Positions 46,331-57,530 of a DNA stretch of 64,000 bases are shown piece after piece. The notes under the pieces are model-generated. The model was given only the letters and a program-made list of their open reading frames with translations. It did no database searches and was not told where the DNA came from. The stretch spans positions 511,001-575,000 of the forward strand of contig NC_133109.1 in NCBI RefSeq assembly GCF_022965805.1. Direction: 5' to 3'. The DNA comes from Primulina eburnea (Eukaryota > Streptophyta > Magnoliopsida > Lamiales > Gesneriaceae). Numbering within the stretch: position 1 is the stretch's first letter; the number at the start of each line of letters is the position of its first letter. Position numbers and translations under genes: made by a program.

Positions 46331-46687
46331 CTTTTTTTTTTATTTTTTTTAAAAATTTCGGATTTCGGGTTTGGGACCGGTTCCGGGTCCGGTTTCGGGT
46401 CGGTTCCGGGTCCGGGCTGGAACCGGTTCAAAACCGGACCCGAAACCGGTTGAACCGGTTCAGAATATGCTGAACCGGTTCAACCCACAAACCAATGGTT
46501 TGTGCATGGTTTCGGGTCCGGTTCTTCCCTTCCGGACCTGGTTCCGGGCTTAACGGACCGGTTCCGGTTCGGATCCGGTCCGAACCGGTCCGTTAAGCAT
46601 GCCTAAGCAGATGTATGTAATTTTTTAGTTATATAAATTAAAAAATAATCATGTATATAACATTTACATTTGTTATAGATATTTTTT

Positions 46688-48088
46688 GGGATAATGCCCA
46701 TTTTCGTCCTTTTCGTTAACCGCTTTTCCCGTTTCAGTCCCTCGTGATTTTTGACTGCTTAATTAATCCTTCATGTTTTCAAAATATTCCCGAATTGGTC
46801 CCTACCGTTATCCTGACGTTAAGGTTAACGTTGACTTGTGAAAAACGGTAAACATTAGCGACGGTTTTTCAAAAGCCGTCGCTAATTAGCGTCGCTACTA
46901 TTTCCATAAAATAAATTTTAAGTTTTTTTTAAAAAATTATTAAAATTAATTTTTTTTATTTTATGAAAATATTAAACCGTCGCTAATTAGCGACGGCGTT
47001 TTAAACACCGTCGCTATTAGCGACGGTCTGTTAAACACCGTCGCTAAATAGCGACGCTGTTTTCGACGGTTTAATATTTCCATAAAATAAAAAAATTTAA
47101 TTTTAATAATTTTTTAAAAAAAACTTAGAATCGGACTATGCTAACAATATTAATGATCTTAACTAACACTTAAAAATTTACAAAAAATTAAAGCAAACAA
47201 GTTTACCTTTTCAAATTAAACAATTTAACTTTTAAATAAGTAAATTTATAAACCCACATATATATATATATATACATGTAAGGATTAAACAATTTAACTT
47301 TTAAATAAGTAAATTTATTTATTAATATAAATATTAAAAATAATTTCAAATTGAATATGTTATATATGTCAATTAATTATTGGTTCAAAAAAATTAATAA
47401 AAAATCACATGTTATAGTTAAGTACAAAATTTATAAAATTCTATTAAAAAAAATCTACAAAAGTCTATAAAAGTCTTGCAAAAAAATCTACATAAATCCA
47501 CATAAATCTGTTTATAAATCTGTGAGATTCTATAAAAATCAATAAAAATTTATCAAATCCATAAAAGTCTATCATTTAAAAAAGTCATTAAAAGTCATCA
47601 AAACTCTGAATTGAATACACCCCACTTAAAATTTTTCTCTCTTACACGATTTTAGTTTCGACTTAGGTTAAACTTTTTCTCTTTAATTTTTTGTAAATTT
47701 TTAAGTGTTAGTTAAGATCATTAATATTGTTAGCATAGTCCGATTCTAAGTTTTTTTTTTTTTTACATTATTAAATTTTTTTTTATTTTATGAAAATATA
47801 AACCGTCGCTAATTAGCGACGAAGTTTTGAAAACCCGTCGCCAATTAGCGACGGTTTTATAGTTTTGAAAACCCGTCGCCAATTAGCGACGGTTTTATAA
47901 AACCGACGCTAATGTCAAGTCAAACCGTCGCTAATATCAAGTCAACGTTAGCCTTAACGACAGGATAACGGTAGGGACCAATTCGAGAATATTTTGAAGA
48001 CATGAAGGATTAATTAATCAGTCAAAAATCATGAGGGACTGAAATGGGAAAAGCGGTTAACGAAAAGGACGAAAATGGGTATTATCCC
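46688..48088. mobile_element. Foldback element with long inverted arms (1401 bp)
   Basis: The ends are inverted repeats starting GGGATAATRCCCATTTTCGT and extending well over 120 bp. Inner inverted arms continue at about 47095-47190 and 47675-47790, around a central loop. Flanking 10-mers GATATTTTTT (46678-46687) and GATATCTTTT (48089-48098) differ at one position and look like a Mutator-size target duplication. The arms contain repeated perfect palindromes CGTCGCTAATTAGCGACG or close variants. No protein is encoded. Confidence 0.82.
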
Positions 48089-48572
48089 GATATCTTTTTC
48101 TTCAGATTTTCATATTTTTGAATTTTTACTATCTTTTAAAATAAAATCAAAATTATATATTTATTACATTATAAATTTTTAATATGGATATCTATTATCT
48201 CATCTGAAAAAAAATAGATACGAATATATAATTTTTTTTATATCAAGTATTTTTCATATACATAAGTTAATGAAGAATTTTTTAGAAATATATAATTTAT
48301 ATTTTTCATCAAGTTTTCATATACAAATCATTGTTATTTTTTTTATTTATTTGTGTATGCTTAGTTCTTATATCATATGTACATTGGACATTTCAAAGTA
48401 TTTGTTTTCTATGATCCATTTTTAATATCAAATATGTCATAATATTGAATATTTGAAATAATTTGCTTTTAAGTTTTAGAGATGTAGTATAATCAAATTA
48501 TATGCAATATTTCTGTCACTTAATTAACTATGGAATTTTTTTATTTTTTTACTATGGATTTTTTATTATTTT

Positions 48573-48893
48573 AGGCACCGTTTAGTTCGTGGTATAAGAC
48601 AAATAGTATGAAGATAAGTAATATTTTTTAATAATAAAATATATAAAAATGATAGTTAATATAATGTTTGATTTGATTGATTAGTTTCATTAAATTTGAG
48701 ATAATGTGATATTATCGTTTCGTCCTTTTGAAAATATTAATAAAATATTTATAATATTATTTATTAATGGTAATATTTAATTTCAATTCATTGATTTGAT
48801 TGATGTGAGATAAATAATTGATAATTTGATTAACATAAGATAAATGATTGATAGATGAATAAATAATATGGTACACCAAACATAATATTTTAA
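48573..48893. repeat. Possible MITE (GGCACCGTTTAGTTCG end)
   Basis: The left end TTAGGCACCGTTTAGTTCGT is loosely mirrored by the inverse of ACACCAAACATAATATTTTAA on the right, as in PIF/Harbinger-like MITEs with TTA/TAA targets. A second similar left end, GGTACCGTTTGATCCG, starts at 48894 and runs into the AT microsatellite. The terminal match is weak. Confidence 0.35.
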
Positions 48894-48944
48894 GGTACCG
48901 TTTGATCCGCTATATTATTTATCCATATTTTTATCTACATTTGT

Positions 48945-49047
<103 letters not shown>

Positions 49048-49050
49048 AAA

Positions 49051-49317
49051 TGTTGGGATCAGAAGATAATTTAGAGAGGGGATGAATAAAATCTTTAAGA
49101 AATTGACGTTTTAAATTTGTTTACAATCGTTTTTAGACTGTTGAAATTTTCTTGAACGGTTAAAAATGTGAACCACTTAAAAAGTGTGGATGGCGGTTCA
49201 GAATTTCTAATGATAGCTACAACTAGTTGGCTAGCTTGTTAACAAGAAACGATTCAAAATGTAAGAGATTGCAAAAAGTAAATGCACATGATTTTATGGA
49301 TGTTCGGAGATAAAATT
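49051..49317 (-). repeat. Older copia LTR, part 1 (target of copy B)
   Basis: Starts TGTTGGGATC and is a diverged relative of the LTRs of copy B, in the same orientation. It is interrupted at GGAGATAAAATT by the insertion of copy B and continues at 60819 with CCTATGTCACCCC. Confidence 0.8.
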
Positions 49318-50513
49318 TGTTAGGATCGGGAAAGAGTTTAGAGGGGTGGTGAATGAACTCTTTCAAATTTTCTCTTTTAAAATTGATTTCAATCGTTTTT
49401 AGGCAGTTGAAAAATTCTTCTTAAACTGTTGAAAATATGAACCACTGTTAAGTGTGGAAAAACGGTTCACAATATTCAATGAAGCTTGAACTCGTTAACA
49501 AGCTTGATCAATAAGTAAGGACTGAAAAGTAAGTGCTTGCTGGAAGTAATATGACACAAGGTTTTTATGGATTTTCGGAGAATTAATACTCCTACGTCAC
49601 CCCTTCTTCTTCTTTAGGAAGGATTTCACTAAAAGACTTTGGCTTTACAACATTTTTGCAACAGCCCACTCCAACCAGGACTTATCACATTGCCTGTATT
49701 GGAACTCTTAGTTATCACTTTACACTTCTGGATATTAAGAACACTCAGTTCACTAGACACTAAGACTTGATCTAATAACCAAAAGGTTACTTATGTGAAT
49801 AAACGATTGGAGTGAGTAGCACGAAAATGATACTAAGATGATCAAATAATTTTCTGTTCAAAGCGTGTTGGTGGAGCGATAAAGTATGTAAACTTTTAAG
49901 AGCGCTCTAAGATCTTTTCAAGTATGCAAGCAAGCTGTAGTAATTCGGTTGTCAATCAAGTCCCTTGATTTCTAGCACACTCTTCTGTTTATATAAACGA
50001 TTTTCTTAACGGTCGGGAAGGACATAGCAACGTTAACCTGATTCTCTAAACAGATGTGTCGTTGTCTTCTTTATGAGCATTAAATGTTCTTTAAAGAACG
50101 CATTTAATCTTCTTTTTGCTCAGCATCGTTCTGAAATGCTTTTTTTGAGGAGTTCCTTTTATAGTAACTATTTTTAGCATCAGAACATGCAGTCTATACT
50201 TGGTCTCCATTCTTTGGGATAGAATCATAAATGTGGATCATTCTTGGAACAGATGTAAATATGTTTACTTCAAGGTAGTGTAATACTTTTAATGTATGAA
50301 GACGCTTAGAGAATGTCTTTGAGCAATAAATGGCCCTTCTTAAATAATCTGATTATGATAAGCGGTTGAAACTCCTTTGAGCTTTGGCCGGTAGAAAGAT
50401 ACTCCATCATTTCATCTGGACGATTGAACTGATATATGTCACACATATGAATCGGAGAGCTATCTTGTTTTTGTCATTCGCCAAAATACTTGGGAATAAT
50501 ATTTTCTTTAACA
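49318..50513 (-). repeat. 3' LTR of copia copy B (1196 bp)
   Basis: Nearly the same sequence and length as the 5' LTR, with scattered substitutions. It is preceded on the minus strand by the purine tract AAAAAGGGGGAAAT (50514-50527). It carries the conserved block TTTATGGAT…TCGGAGAATTAATACTCC near 49568-49605. Confidence 0.92.
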
Positions 50514-50660
50514 ATTTCCCCCTTTTTCGGTGATGACAAAACCCAGCTGGAAGACTATACAGCATAATAATTTTAAAGGAGATTTAAAAAGCGAAAGAAT
50601 TTTATTTCATTAAGTGAATGAAATTACAATGTTCGAAATATCTCACAATATTCAGGATGA

Positions 50661-53281
50661 CTAAATTCCTTTCTTTGAACCTGAACTTTGTTCCCCAGCT
50701 TTTGTTTTGTTTTCCTTTTCTTTTGACTCATGAAATTCCTTCATTACAGATATTTCTGCTTCTTGAATTGCCCTTTGCCGCTCTCTTTCCACTTTTTTGA
50801 CATCACCATGAACGAGGAAAGTCATAATTTCTGCAAGCTGAGCACCTTGAGCATCGAGGCGTTGTTCTAGATTTGTCTGAAGACGAGTCATTTGCTCTGA
50901 TAGGCCAAGGCACAGGTTCAGATGAGCAGAATTATGTTTTGCTTGCATGAGAGAAAAACTTGATTCCATGGTGGAAAGATCATTACGGAAAGCAATATTG
51001 GCTGATCGAAAGTCCTCCTTGAGATCAAATTGTTTGCGATTAAGAGCCAAAATGGATTGATCCATGGTGATCAGCCTTTCAGAATTTGCTGTTGGCAGAT
51101 TTCTTCTCGATCTTCTTGTTGTTCAGGTTCACCTTCTTCAGATAGTAACCTGTCTTGGAAAGAAACCAGTTGATAGGAAGATAGCTTACCCGCACATTTT
51201 GATGGTTCAGGCTCATGGAGTTCAGCCGTAATATTCTCAATGATCTGATCAATATCATCAGTGGAGGCAGAGGTTTTAGAGCTGGTTACCATTGGTTCCT
51301 TAGGTTTTGGTGATGAAGGACTAGGTGGAGGAGAGTGGGTAGGCATGGAGGATATGATCAACTCGGTTTCCTGTACTTCCTTTGGAGAGGTCAATAGCTG
51401 TTCGGGAAGAGCTGTTGGATCATCATTAGTGGGAGAGCTTGTTGGAGATTCTGATTTTTCTTGAAATGTTGCCGCTTTATCAAAATCAGATAGAAACTTC
51501 ACTGCTTCATCAACAGAAAGAGATGGAGTTTCTGATAGATGAACAGGAGATTCATGGTAATGTTGTTCAGTAGTAAGAATGTCTTCTGACGAGATCTTGT
51601 CAGAGGGCGGTTCAATGTGTGTCTCATCATTCTTTTGATCGGTTTCGTGAATCATTGGTGAAGAGAGCTTAGTGCTTGTACCGGGAGAAGTAGATGAGCG
51701 ATCCTTATTTGTGGAGATGGCTTGAAACTGTTATGAGGTCAGATCTTTATTAATTTCCATCAGAGAATCGAATTTACTCTGTTATGTGACAGCTGGAGAT
51801 TGAGATCATGTCGCATTTGAGGGACTCTCATGGCGAGTGACAAAGCGTACATCTCAAGTTGAGAGATGACGGCTGAATCATCCTTGGCCGTAGGACAAAA
51901 AGGATCAAAAAATTTTCTTTTCAACTGTATGATGATTCGGAGAGTACTTTCTTTCATTTGAAGTTCCAGAAAGTCTCGTCGATGAAGAAAGGTTGGAATA
52001 TCAGCCGTTTCTGTCCATTCCAAAATGGACCGCTCTAGCTTAGCAACATCTTTTATTTTTCCAGTTTGAAGTAATGAGTCAAACGTTTCAGTGGTTCGAT
52101 ATCGAACCCATTGATCGAACATCTTTATCTTCTACTGGATAGCCTCATTCACACGCTCACTTGCGAGGACTATGGCCGTATGAACTGCATTGTTTTGTGG
52201 TGGATTTTCAATCATCACATGTTTGCCTTTATCTGATAAGAGAATAATCGGAACTCCGGAGTAAGAGGACTCAATCTATATTTCTGTAATTTGAATCCCT
52301 TTCAACTTAGTGACTGAGATTGCAGGGATTAGGGCAAGAACAAATGGTGCCGAAAGATGTTTCACAAGTCTGTTCTTTGCTGTCTTGGAGGTTTCAGTTC
52401 TTTTCTTCTTAAAAACTTGAGAGAATGGAATATCATCTTTGGATTCTTCATCAGAACCGGATTTTAGATCTCTTTTGGTTTCCTTGGGTGTTGACACCAG
52501 CTTTGATGTCTTCTTCTTCTTCTTCTTCTTCACAAATTCTTCCCTAGTATCGGTTTTCACAGAGACTATTTCTTCATCAGCTGGTCGATTCTTCTCGATA
52601 AAATTTTTCAACTGTTACCCAGTTGAATAACTTGGTTTTACCAACTTCAATCATATCAACCGGTTGAACCCCTGCATTGATCAGCATGTGGCAGATTGGA
52701 ACCGCAAAGCCTTGCAATTGGTTTTTCTTTTTGATTATGGCTACCAATATTTTGAATAAAATATCAGACCAATTTATCCACAGTTTGGAGGAAATGGTGG
52801 CCATAACAAGAAATTTTTCCAAGGTTCTTTTATCATATGCACCAGCTTTGGTAAGTAGTCTTTTTGCCACAATATCAGCCAACAGTCTGAGTTCAATCTT
52901 TAAATCGTGTTTCTGACATGTTGGATGAGAGATTGGAGAATTCGTGTTTGAGAAAGTACTACGCCAAATGTCGATATTTCCATCTGGCAGTGTTGAGAAA
53001 TCAGTTACTCCATCTGTGGGTAAACTGAACAATTCAGCAAACATCTTCTGGGTAAACTGGAGGTTTTTGTTTTGAACCACACAAATAATTTCTCCGCTCA
53101 TGTCTGCAGAATCAAAGAATTCCTTCAGTAGTGTGTCGGAGTATTTGTAGTTGCAACCCAGAAAAAAGCGAAGCCCAGAATGTTCTATCGTGCGGAACAT
53201 GGCTTGCATAGATTTATTGGGCATGGCGAATACTGACGCAAAATTGACAGCAACTGTGTTTTGAACTATAGAGGCAGCCAT
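50661..53281 (-). pseudogene. ORF3 of copia copy B (accessory protein after pol)
   Basis: It starts ATG (MAASIVQNTVAVNFASVF) at 53281 and spans about 870 codons in open blocks 53281-52577, 52611-52276, 52122-51760, 51655-51071 and 51065-50661. The N-terminal domain has FRTIEHSGLRFFLGCNYKYS, CVVQNKNLQFTQKMFAELF and FLVMATISSKLWINWSDILF. A Lys-rich stretch near 52500 may be nuclear-targeting. A middle domain (TETFDSLLQTGKIKDVAKLE, FDPFCPTAKDDS), an S/P/E-rich linker and a long coiled coil (from MDQSILALNRKQFDLKEDF) follow. The order matches copy A exactly. The position is that of the envelope-like gene of SIRE elements, yet I see no convincing transmembrane helix. Function is unknown. Confidence 0.72.
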
Positions 53282-53798
53282 TTCTTTGATGAATCGAGAA
53301 GATTTGAACTGAGAACCTGCAAGATAAGCTTAAACGCAATCGAGTGGAGAATAGCAAGGTAAGGCTCAATGAGGATGCAAATGTAGAATATGTATGTGCG
53401 GTTCAGAAAATCACCAGTCGGTCCACATGGAGGACTGTTAGTGGAGAGAATTTTTGTAAGTTTTGAAAAATTTTGGGCGGCGGTAAAATACTTAATTTGA
53501 AATTTTAAAAGTAAAAACTGTCACGTCAATCAGAGGTAGTTGAAAAGTTAGAGTAATTTTTACGAAATAACATGGAAATATCGTGCCCAAGTAAAATGAA
53601 CCGTATGAGTAATGTAGTTAGGAGGGAACGGTTGAAAAGTCTATTTAATTAAAGACTTAACCATTTTTCCCTTTAAACATGTGGATTAAAAGCTAATCCT
53701 GGATGATGAACCGACGATGGCTTAGACAGAAAGCCTCTTTAAATTCTAGTGTCTGTCAATATGAGAGAGAGAGAGAGACCCTTCATATGAAATTTCAT

Positions 53799-53811
53799 CT
53801 ATAAATACATG
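53799..53811 (+). promoter_or_regulatory. TATA box of the antisense ORF (copy B)
   Basis: CTATAAATACATG, identical in copy A, about 48 bp before the antisense ORF start. It lies on the strand opposite to the retrotransposon genes, in a spacer of about 550 bp that separates the divergent ORFs. Confidence 0.6.
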
Positions 53812-53846
53812 TAGAAGGGTTAGTTTTACAGTCAACAAATATCAAG

Positions 53847-54185
53847 ATTGCGAAAGCAGGCAGTTCAAGTTAGCCAGATCTTGTGAAAGAATTTATTGAA
53901 TCGATGATAGCTTCCCGCAAGGCTGCTCTTGAAGACAGCATTTTTGAGAAGACGCTGGCGGTCTGGACAGAGGTCCAGGAGCTTCAGTCCTCCCTTGAAA
54001 GTGGACTAGGTGCTACCGCTAAGGAGATGTCACTTCTGATGAAATATCAGCGACTTATTTATGTCGCTAATTCATCAAACGTCTTCTCTGATGATGGCCT
54101 CTACCTTCTCATGCCCTTAAAAGAGCAGAGGACTCTGAGGAAGATTGCTTCCTCAGATGATTTTTTTACGTGCCTCCACCGGTAA
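53847..54185 (+). pseudogene. Antisense accessory ORF of copia copy B
   Basis: The homologue of the antisense ORF of copy A. Its start codon is ATT instead of ATG (53847), and a TAG replaces GAG at 53871, but the next 100 codons are open: IESMIASRKAALEDS, EKTLAVWTEVQELQSSL, KYQRLIYVANSSNVFSDDG and LLMPLKEQRTLRKIAS. It ends at 54183, close to the end of pol on the other strand. The helical, charged protein does not match any family I know. Shared sequence in two diverged copies suggests it was once under selection. Confidence 0.6.
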
Positions 54186-54367
54186 GCTGACCTCTTGGTT
54201 GCACAACTGATCGAGGGCGGTAGAAGATGAAATTAGGGATGTACGATGCCGACTGTTTGTTCAATAAAATATTTCTATTTTGTATTACCGACTCTCTTTA
54301 TATTTCCGTTTATTTCCTACAATAAAAACTGAACAAACGCAAGAACTATATACATCAAGACAATCAA

Positions 54368-55868
54368 TTAATCCAAGCATATTGCGGAAGTGAGAGAACT
54401 TAGCCTCTTGTAATGGTTTGTGAAAATATCGGCCGTTTGTTGATCCGTATGAACATATTCAAGCCGTATTTCTTTCTTCATGATGAGTTCTCGGATGAAG
54501 TGATGTCTGTTATCAATATGTTTTGTCCGAGAATGCATAACTGGGTTGCATGTGATTGCTATTGCACTGTTGTTATCGCAAAAAATGGGTGATTCAGTAG
54601 CTTGGATGCCATAATATTTTAATTGTTGTTGTATCCAAAGCATCTTCGCACAAAAACTTCCAGCCGCAAGGTATTCCACTTCAGCGGTTGATGTAGTAAT
54701 TGATGTTTGTTTTTTACTAAGCCATGAAATCAACTGTTCGCCTAAAAATTGACATGAACCGTTCGTACTCTTTCTGTCGACTTTCCATCCCGCATAATCT
54801 GCGTCTGAATATCCTACAAGATTAAGACTTGAATCTTTGGGATACCAAAGACCCACATTAGCAGTTACTTTAAGATATTTAAGGATACGTTTAGAGGCAA
54901 TAAAATGTGATTGCATAGGTTTAGCTTGAAACAGTGCGCATAGACAAATCGCAAACATAATATCCGGTCGGCTGGCAGTCAAGTATAACAAAGAACCTAT
55001 TAACTCTCTGTATATTTTTGTGTCCACAGAGATCCCCCCCCCCCCCTTCATCTCTAACCAGTTTAATTGATGAGCTCATTGGGGTGGAGGCTTGAGAGCA
55101 ATTTTTCATGTCGAATTTATTTAGCATATTTCGAGTGTATTTGGCTTGATTGATAAATATACCATTTTCGGACTGCTTGACTTGCAGTCCTAAAAAGTAA
55201 TTTAATTCTCCCATCATGCTCATTTCAAATTGCTCCTGCATCATCTTAGAGAATCTCTCACATAGCTTAGGGTTAGTTGATCCGAAAATAATATCGTCCA
55301 TATATATTTGTACAAACAATGAATTATCATTTTTTGAGAATGTAAACAATTTTTTATCAACCGTTCCAATTGAGAAACCATGCTCAAGCAAGAATTTGGT
55401 TAATGTGTCATACCATGCTCTAGGGGCCTGTTTTAGTCCATAGAGAGCTTTGTCAAGTTTGTAAACATACTCAGGGAGAATGTGATTAACAAAACCGGGT
55501 GGTTGTTCTACATGTATTTCTTCATTTAGTAATCCATTCAAAAAGGCAGATTTAACATCCATTTGATGTACTTTGAAATCCTTATATGCTACAAATGCCA
55601 GAAATATTCTTATAGCTTCTAACCTGGCGATAGGGGCAAAGGATTCATTAAAGTCTATACCTTCTTCCTGTCTGTAGCCCTGAGCTACAAGTCTAGTCTT
55701 GTTTCTTATAATCAAACCGTTTTCATCCATTTTGTTTTTGAATACCCATCTAGTTCCAATCACATGAGTGTTATTAGGCCGAGGAACTAGATGCCAAACT
55801 TTACTTCTTTCAAACTGATTAAGTTCTTCTTGCATGACCTCTATCCAATTTGAGTCAAGTAATGCATC
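54368..55868 (-). pseudogene. copia copy B reverse transcriptase and RNase H
   Basis: The block 55835-54921 has [44 protein letters not shown], the [18 protein letters not shown] block, [11 protein letters not shown] and the catalytic YMDD ([11 protein letters not shown]). The frame is lost at a run of 13 C on the plus strand (55034-55046, G on the coding strand) and resumes as [19 protein letters not shown]. RNase H follows with YSDADYAGWKVDRKSTNG, STAEVEYLAAGSFCAKMLW and HIDNRHHFIRELI, ending near 54371. A stop at 55885 separates it from integrase. Confidence 0.9.
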
Positions 55869-57530
55869 ATCAATTTTCTTAGGTTATATCTGAGAAACAA
55901 ATGCAGCATGCATAACTTCATTCATCATTTGATTTCTAGTTCTAAGAGGAGCAGTAGGGTTACCGATGACCAGCTCAAGTGGATGATGCTTTTTCCACTG
56001 GAGACATGGTCTATATGGATTCAGCTTGGTTGGTTGAATGGTTTCTTCTTCTTGCTCCAGTGTTACTTCCATCTGCGTTTGTTTGATGTCTTCTGGTTCG
56101 TTCACCTGTTGAGTTTGAGCGGTTGGATTTTCTTCTGATGTGTTTCCCCATATTTTTCTCAGATCTACCTCATCATCACTGCTTGCTTCAAGGTTAGTTG
56201 CATCAAGATTATTTATTAAATCATGTATACTGTTACTGCTGTTGTCATGACATATAGATGATTCATCAAATACAACGTGTATGGATTCTTCAACAGTGAG
56301 AGTTCTTTGGTTATAAACTCTGTATGCTTTGCTCACTGCTGAATATCCTAAAAAGGTGCCATTATCAGCTTTAACATCAAAAGCGGTGAGGTGTATTTTG
56401 CCATTAATATGAATGAAACACTTACAACCAAATATGAGAAAGTAGCCAACATTTGGTTGCTTGCTGGTCCAAATTTCATATGGAGTCTTCTCATGATTTT
56501 TATTGATCATGGACCGGTTTTGAGTATAACAGGCTGTGTTAATAGCTTTAGCCCAGAACCTTTGTGAAATACCAGATTCGACTAGCATGGTTCTAGCTGC
56601 TTCCTTCAGTGTGCGGTTTCTCCTTTCGGCTACTCTGTTTTGCTGAGGTGATCTTGCTACTGATAATTCATGTTTTATGCCATGATCTTCAAGATAGGAT
56701 GACAAAAATTGGTTTAGAAATTCAGTTCCTCTATCACTCCTGATTCTTTCAATTGCTTCACTTTTCTCGTTTCGAAGTCTTTTGAGCAGCTTGATTAGTT
56801 GATCAGCGGTTTGGTTTTTGGAGTTTAGAAATATTACCCATGTAAATCTGGAGAAATCATCAATTACTACGAGAGTATTTCTTTCCCCCTAAGCTCGTTA
56901 CGGATATTGGTCCAAATAAATCCATATGAAGAAGTTCCAGACATCTTGTTGATGAGTTTCTTCCTCTGCTTTTGAATGTAGAGCGAACTTGTTTTCCTAA
57001 TTGACAAGCATTGAAAATTATATCTTTGGCAAAATCAATGTTAGGCAAACCAGATACAAGTTTAAGTCTGCTGATGGTAGCAATGGATTTAAAGTTGAGA
57101 TGGTTGAGTCGCTTGTGCCAAAGCCATTTTTTATTTCCATTCAAGGCAATAAATCAGGTAGGTGCATTAAGATAATCATAATTCCATTTGACTTTATATG
57201 TATTTTGCTCTCTATGACCAGTTAACATGATATTACCAGCTGTGGTTTTAACAGTGCATATGAGTTTTTGAAACTCAACGGTGTAGCCATTGACACATAG
57301 TTGGCTAATGCTAATCAAGTTATAGCATAAATTTTCTACAAGAAGTATATCTTTGATGATAACTTTGTCGTGAATAATCTTGCCTTTACCAACAGCTCTA
57401 CCTTTAGAATTATCACCAAAGGTGATTGTTGGACCTTTGTAGTTGACTACTTCTGATAAGAGATTTTTGTTTCCAGTCATGTGTCTAGAGCAGCCGCTAT
57501 CTAGGAACCAGATAGATTTCTCTAACTTCT
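55869..57530 (-). pseudogene. copia copy B protease and integrase
   Basis: Protease: WFLDSGCSRHMTGNKNLL near 57470-57515, then LCYNLISISQLC. Integrase: the H-H part WLWHKRLNHLNF, and an NACQLGKQ block in which the first Cys of the CxxC pair is lost. The core keeps LVVIDDFSRFTW, RIRSDRGTEF and PQQNRVAERRNRTL, so all three acidic residues are present. A frameshift lies near 56880. A long acidic C-terminal tail (DDEVDLRKIWGNTSEENP) links to the reverse transcriptase and ends in a stop at 55884. Confidence 0.88.

Larger units (their letters stand above)
43545..46605 (-). mobile_element. hAT transposon, apparently complete (3061 bp)
   Basis: It is flanked by the perfect 8-bp duplication AGCAGATG (43537-43544 and 46606-46613). 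The terminal inverted repeats begin TAGGCATGCTTAACGG. Both subterminal regions (43555-43745 and 46360-46590) are dense with ACCGGTTC / GAACCGGT motifs, likely transposase-binding sites. One uninterrupted transposase gene fills the centre. Perfect duplication, good termini and an intact gene suggest a recent insertion. Confidence 0.92.

Noticed and set aside
46110..46553. Multiple overlapping frames beside the hAT transposase
   Set aside because: Created by the CCGGTT and TGCAAATGC repeat arrays; all have repetitive PGPVSG-type composition.
51261..51464. Plus-strand frame inside ORF3 of copy B
   Set aside because: Shadow frame over the S/P/E-rich linker; the counterpart in copy A is not conserved as a protein.
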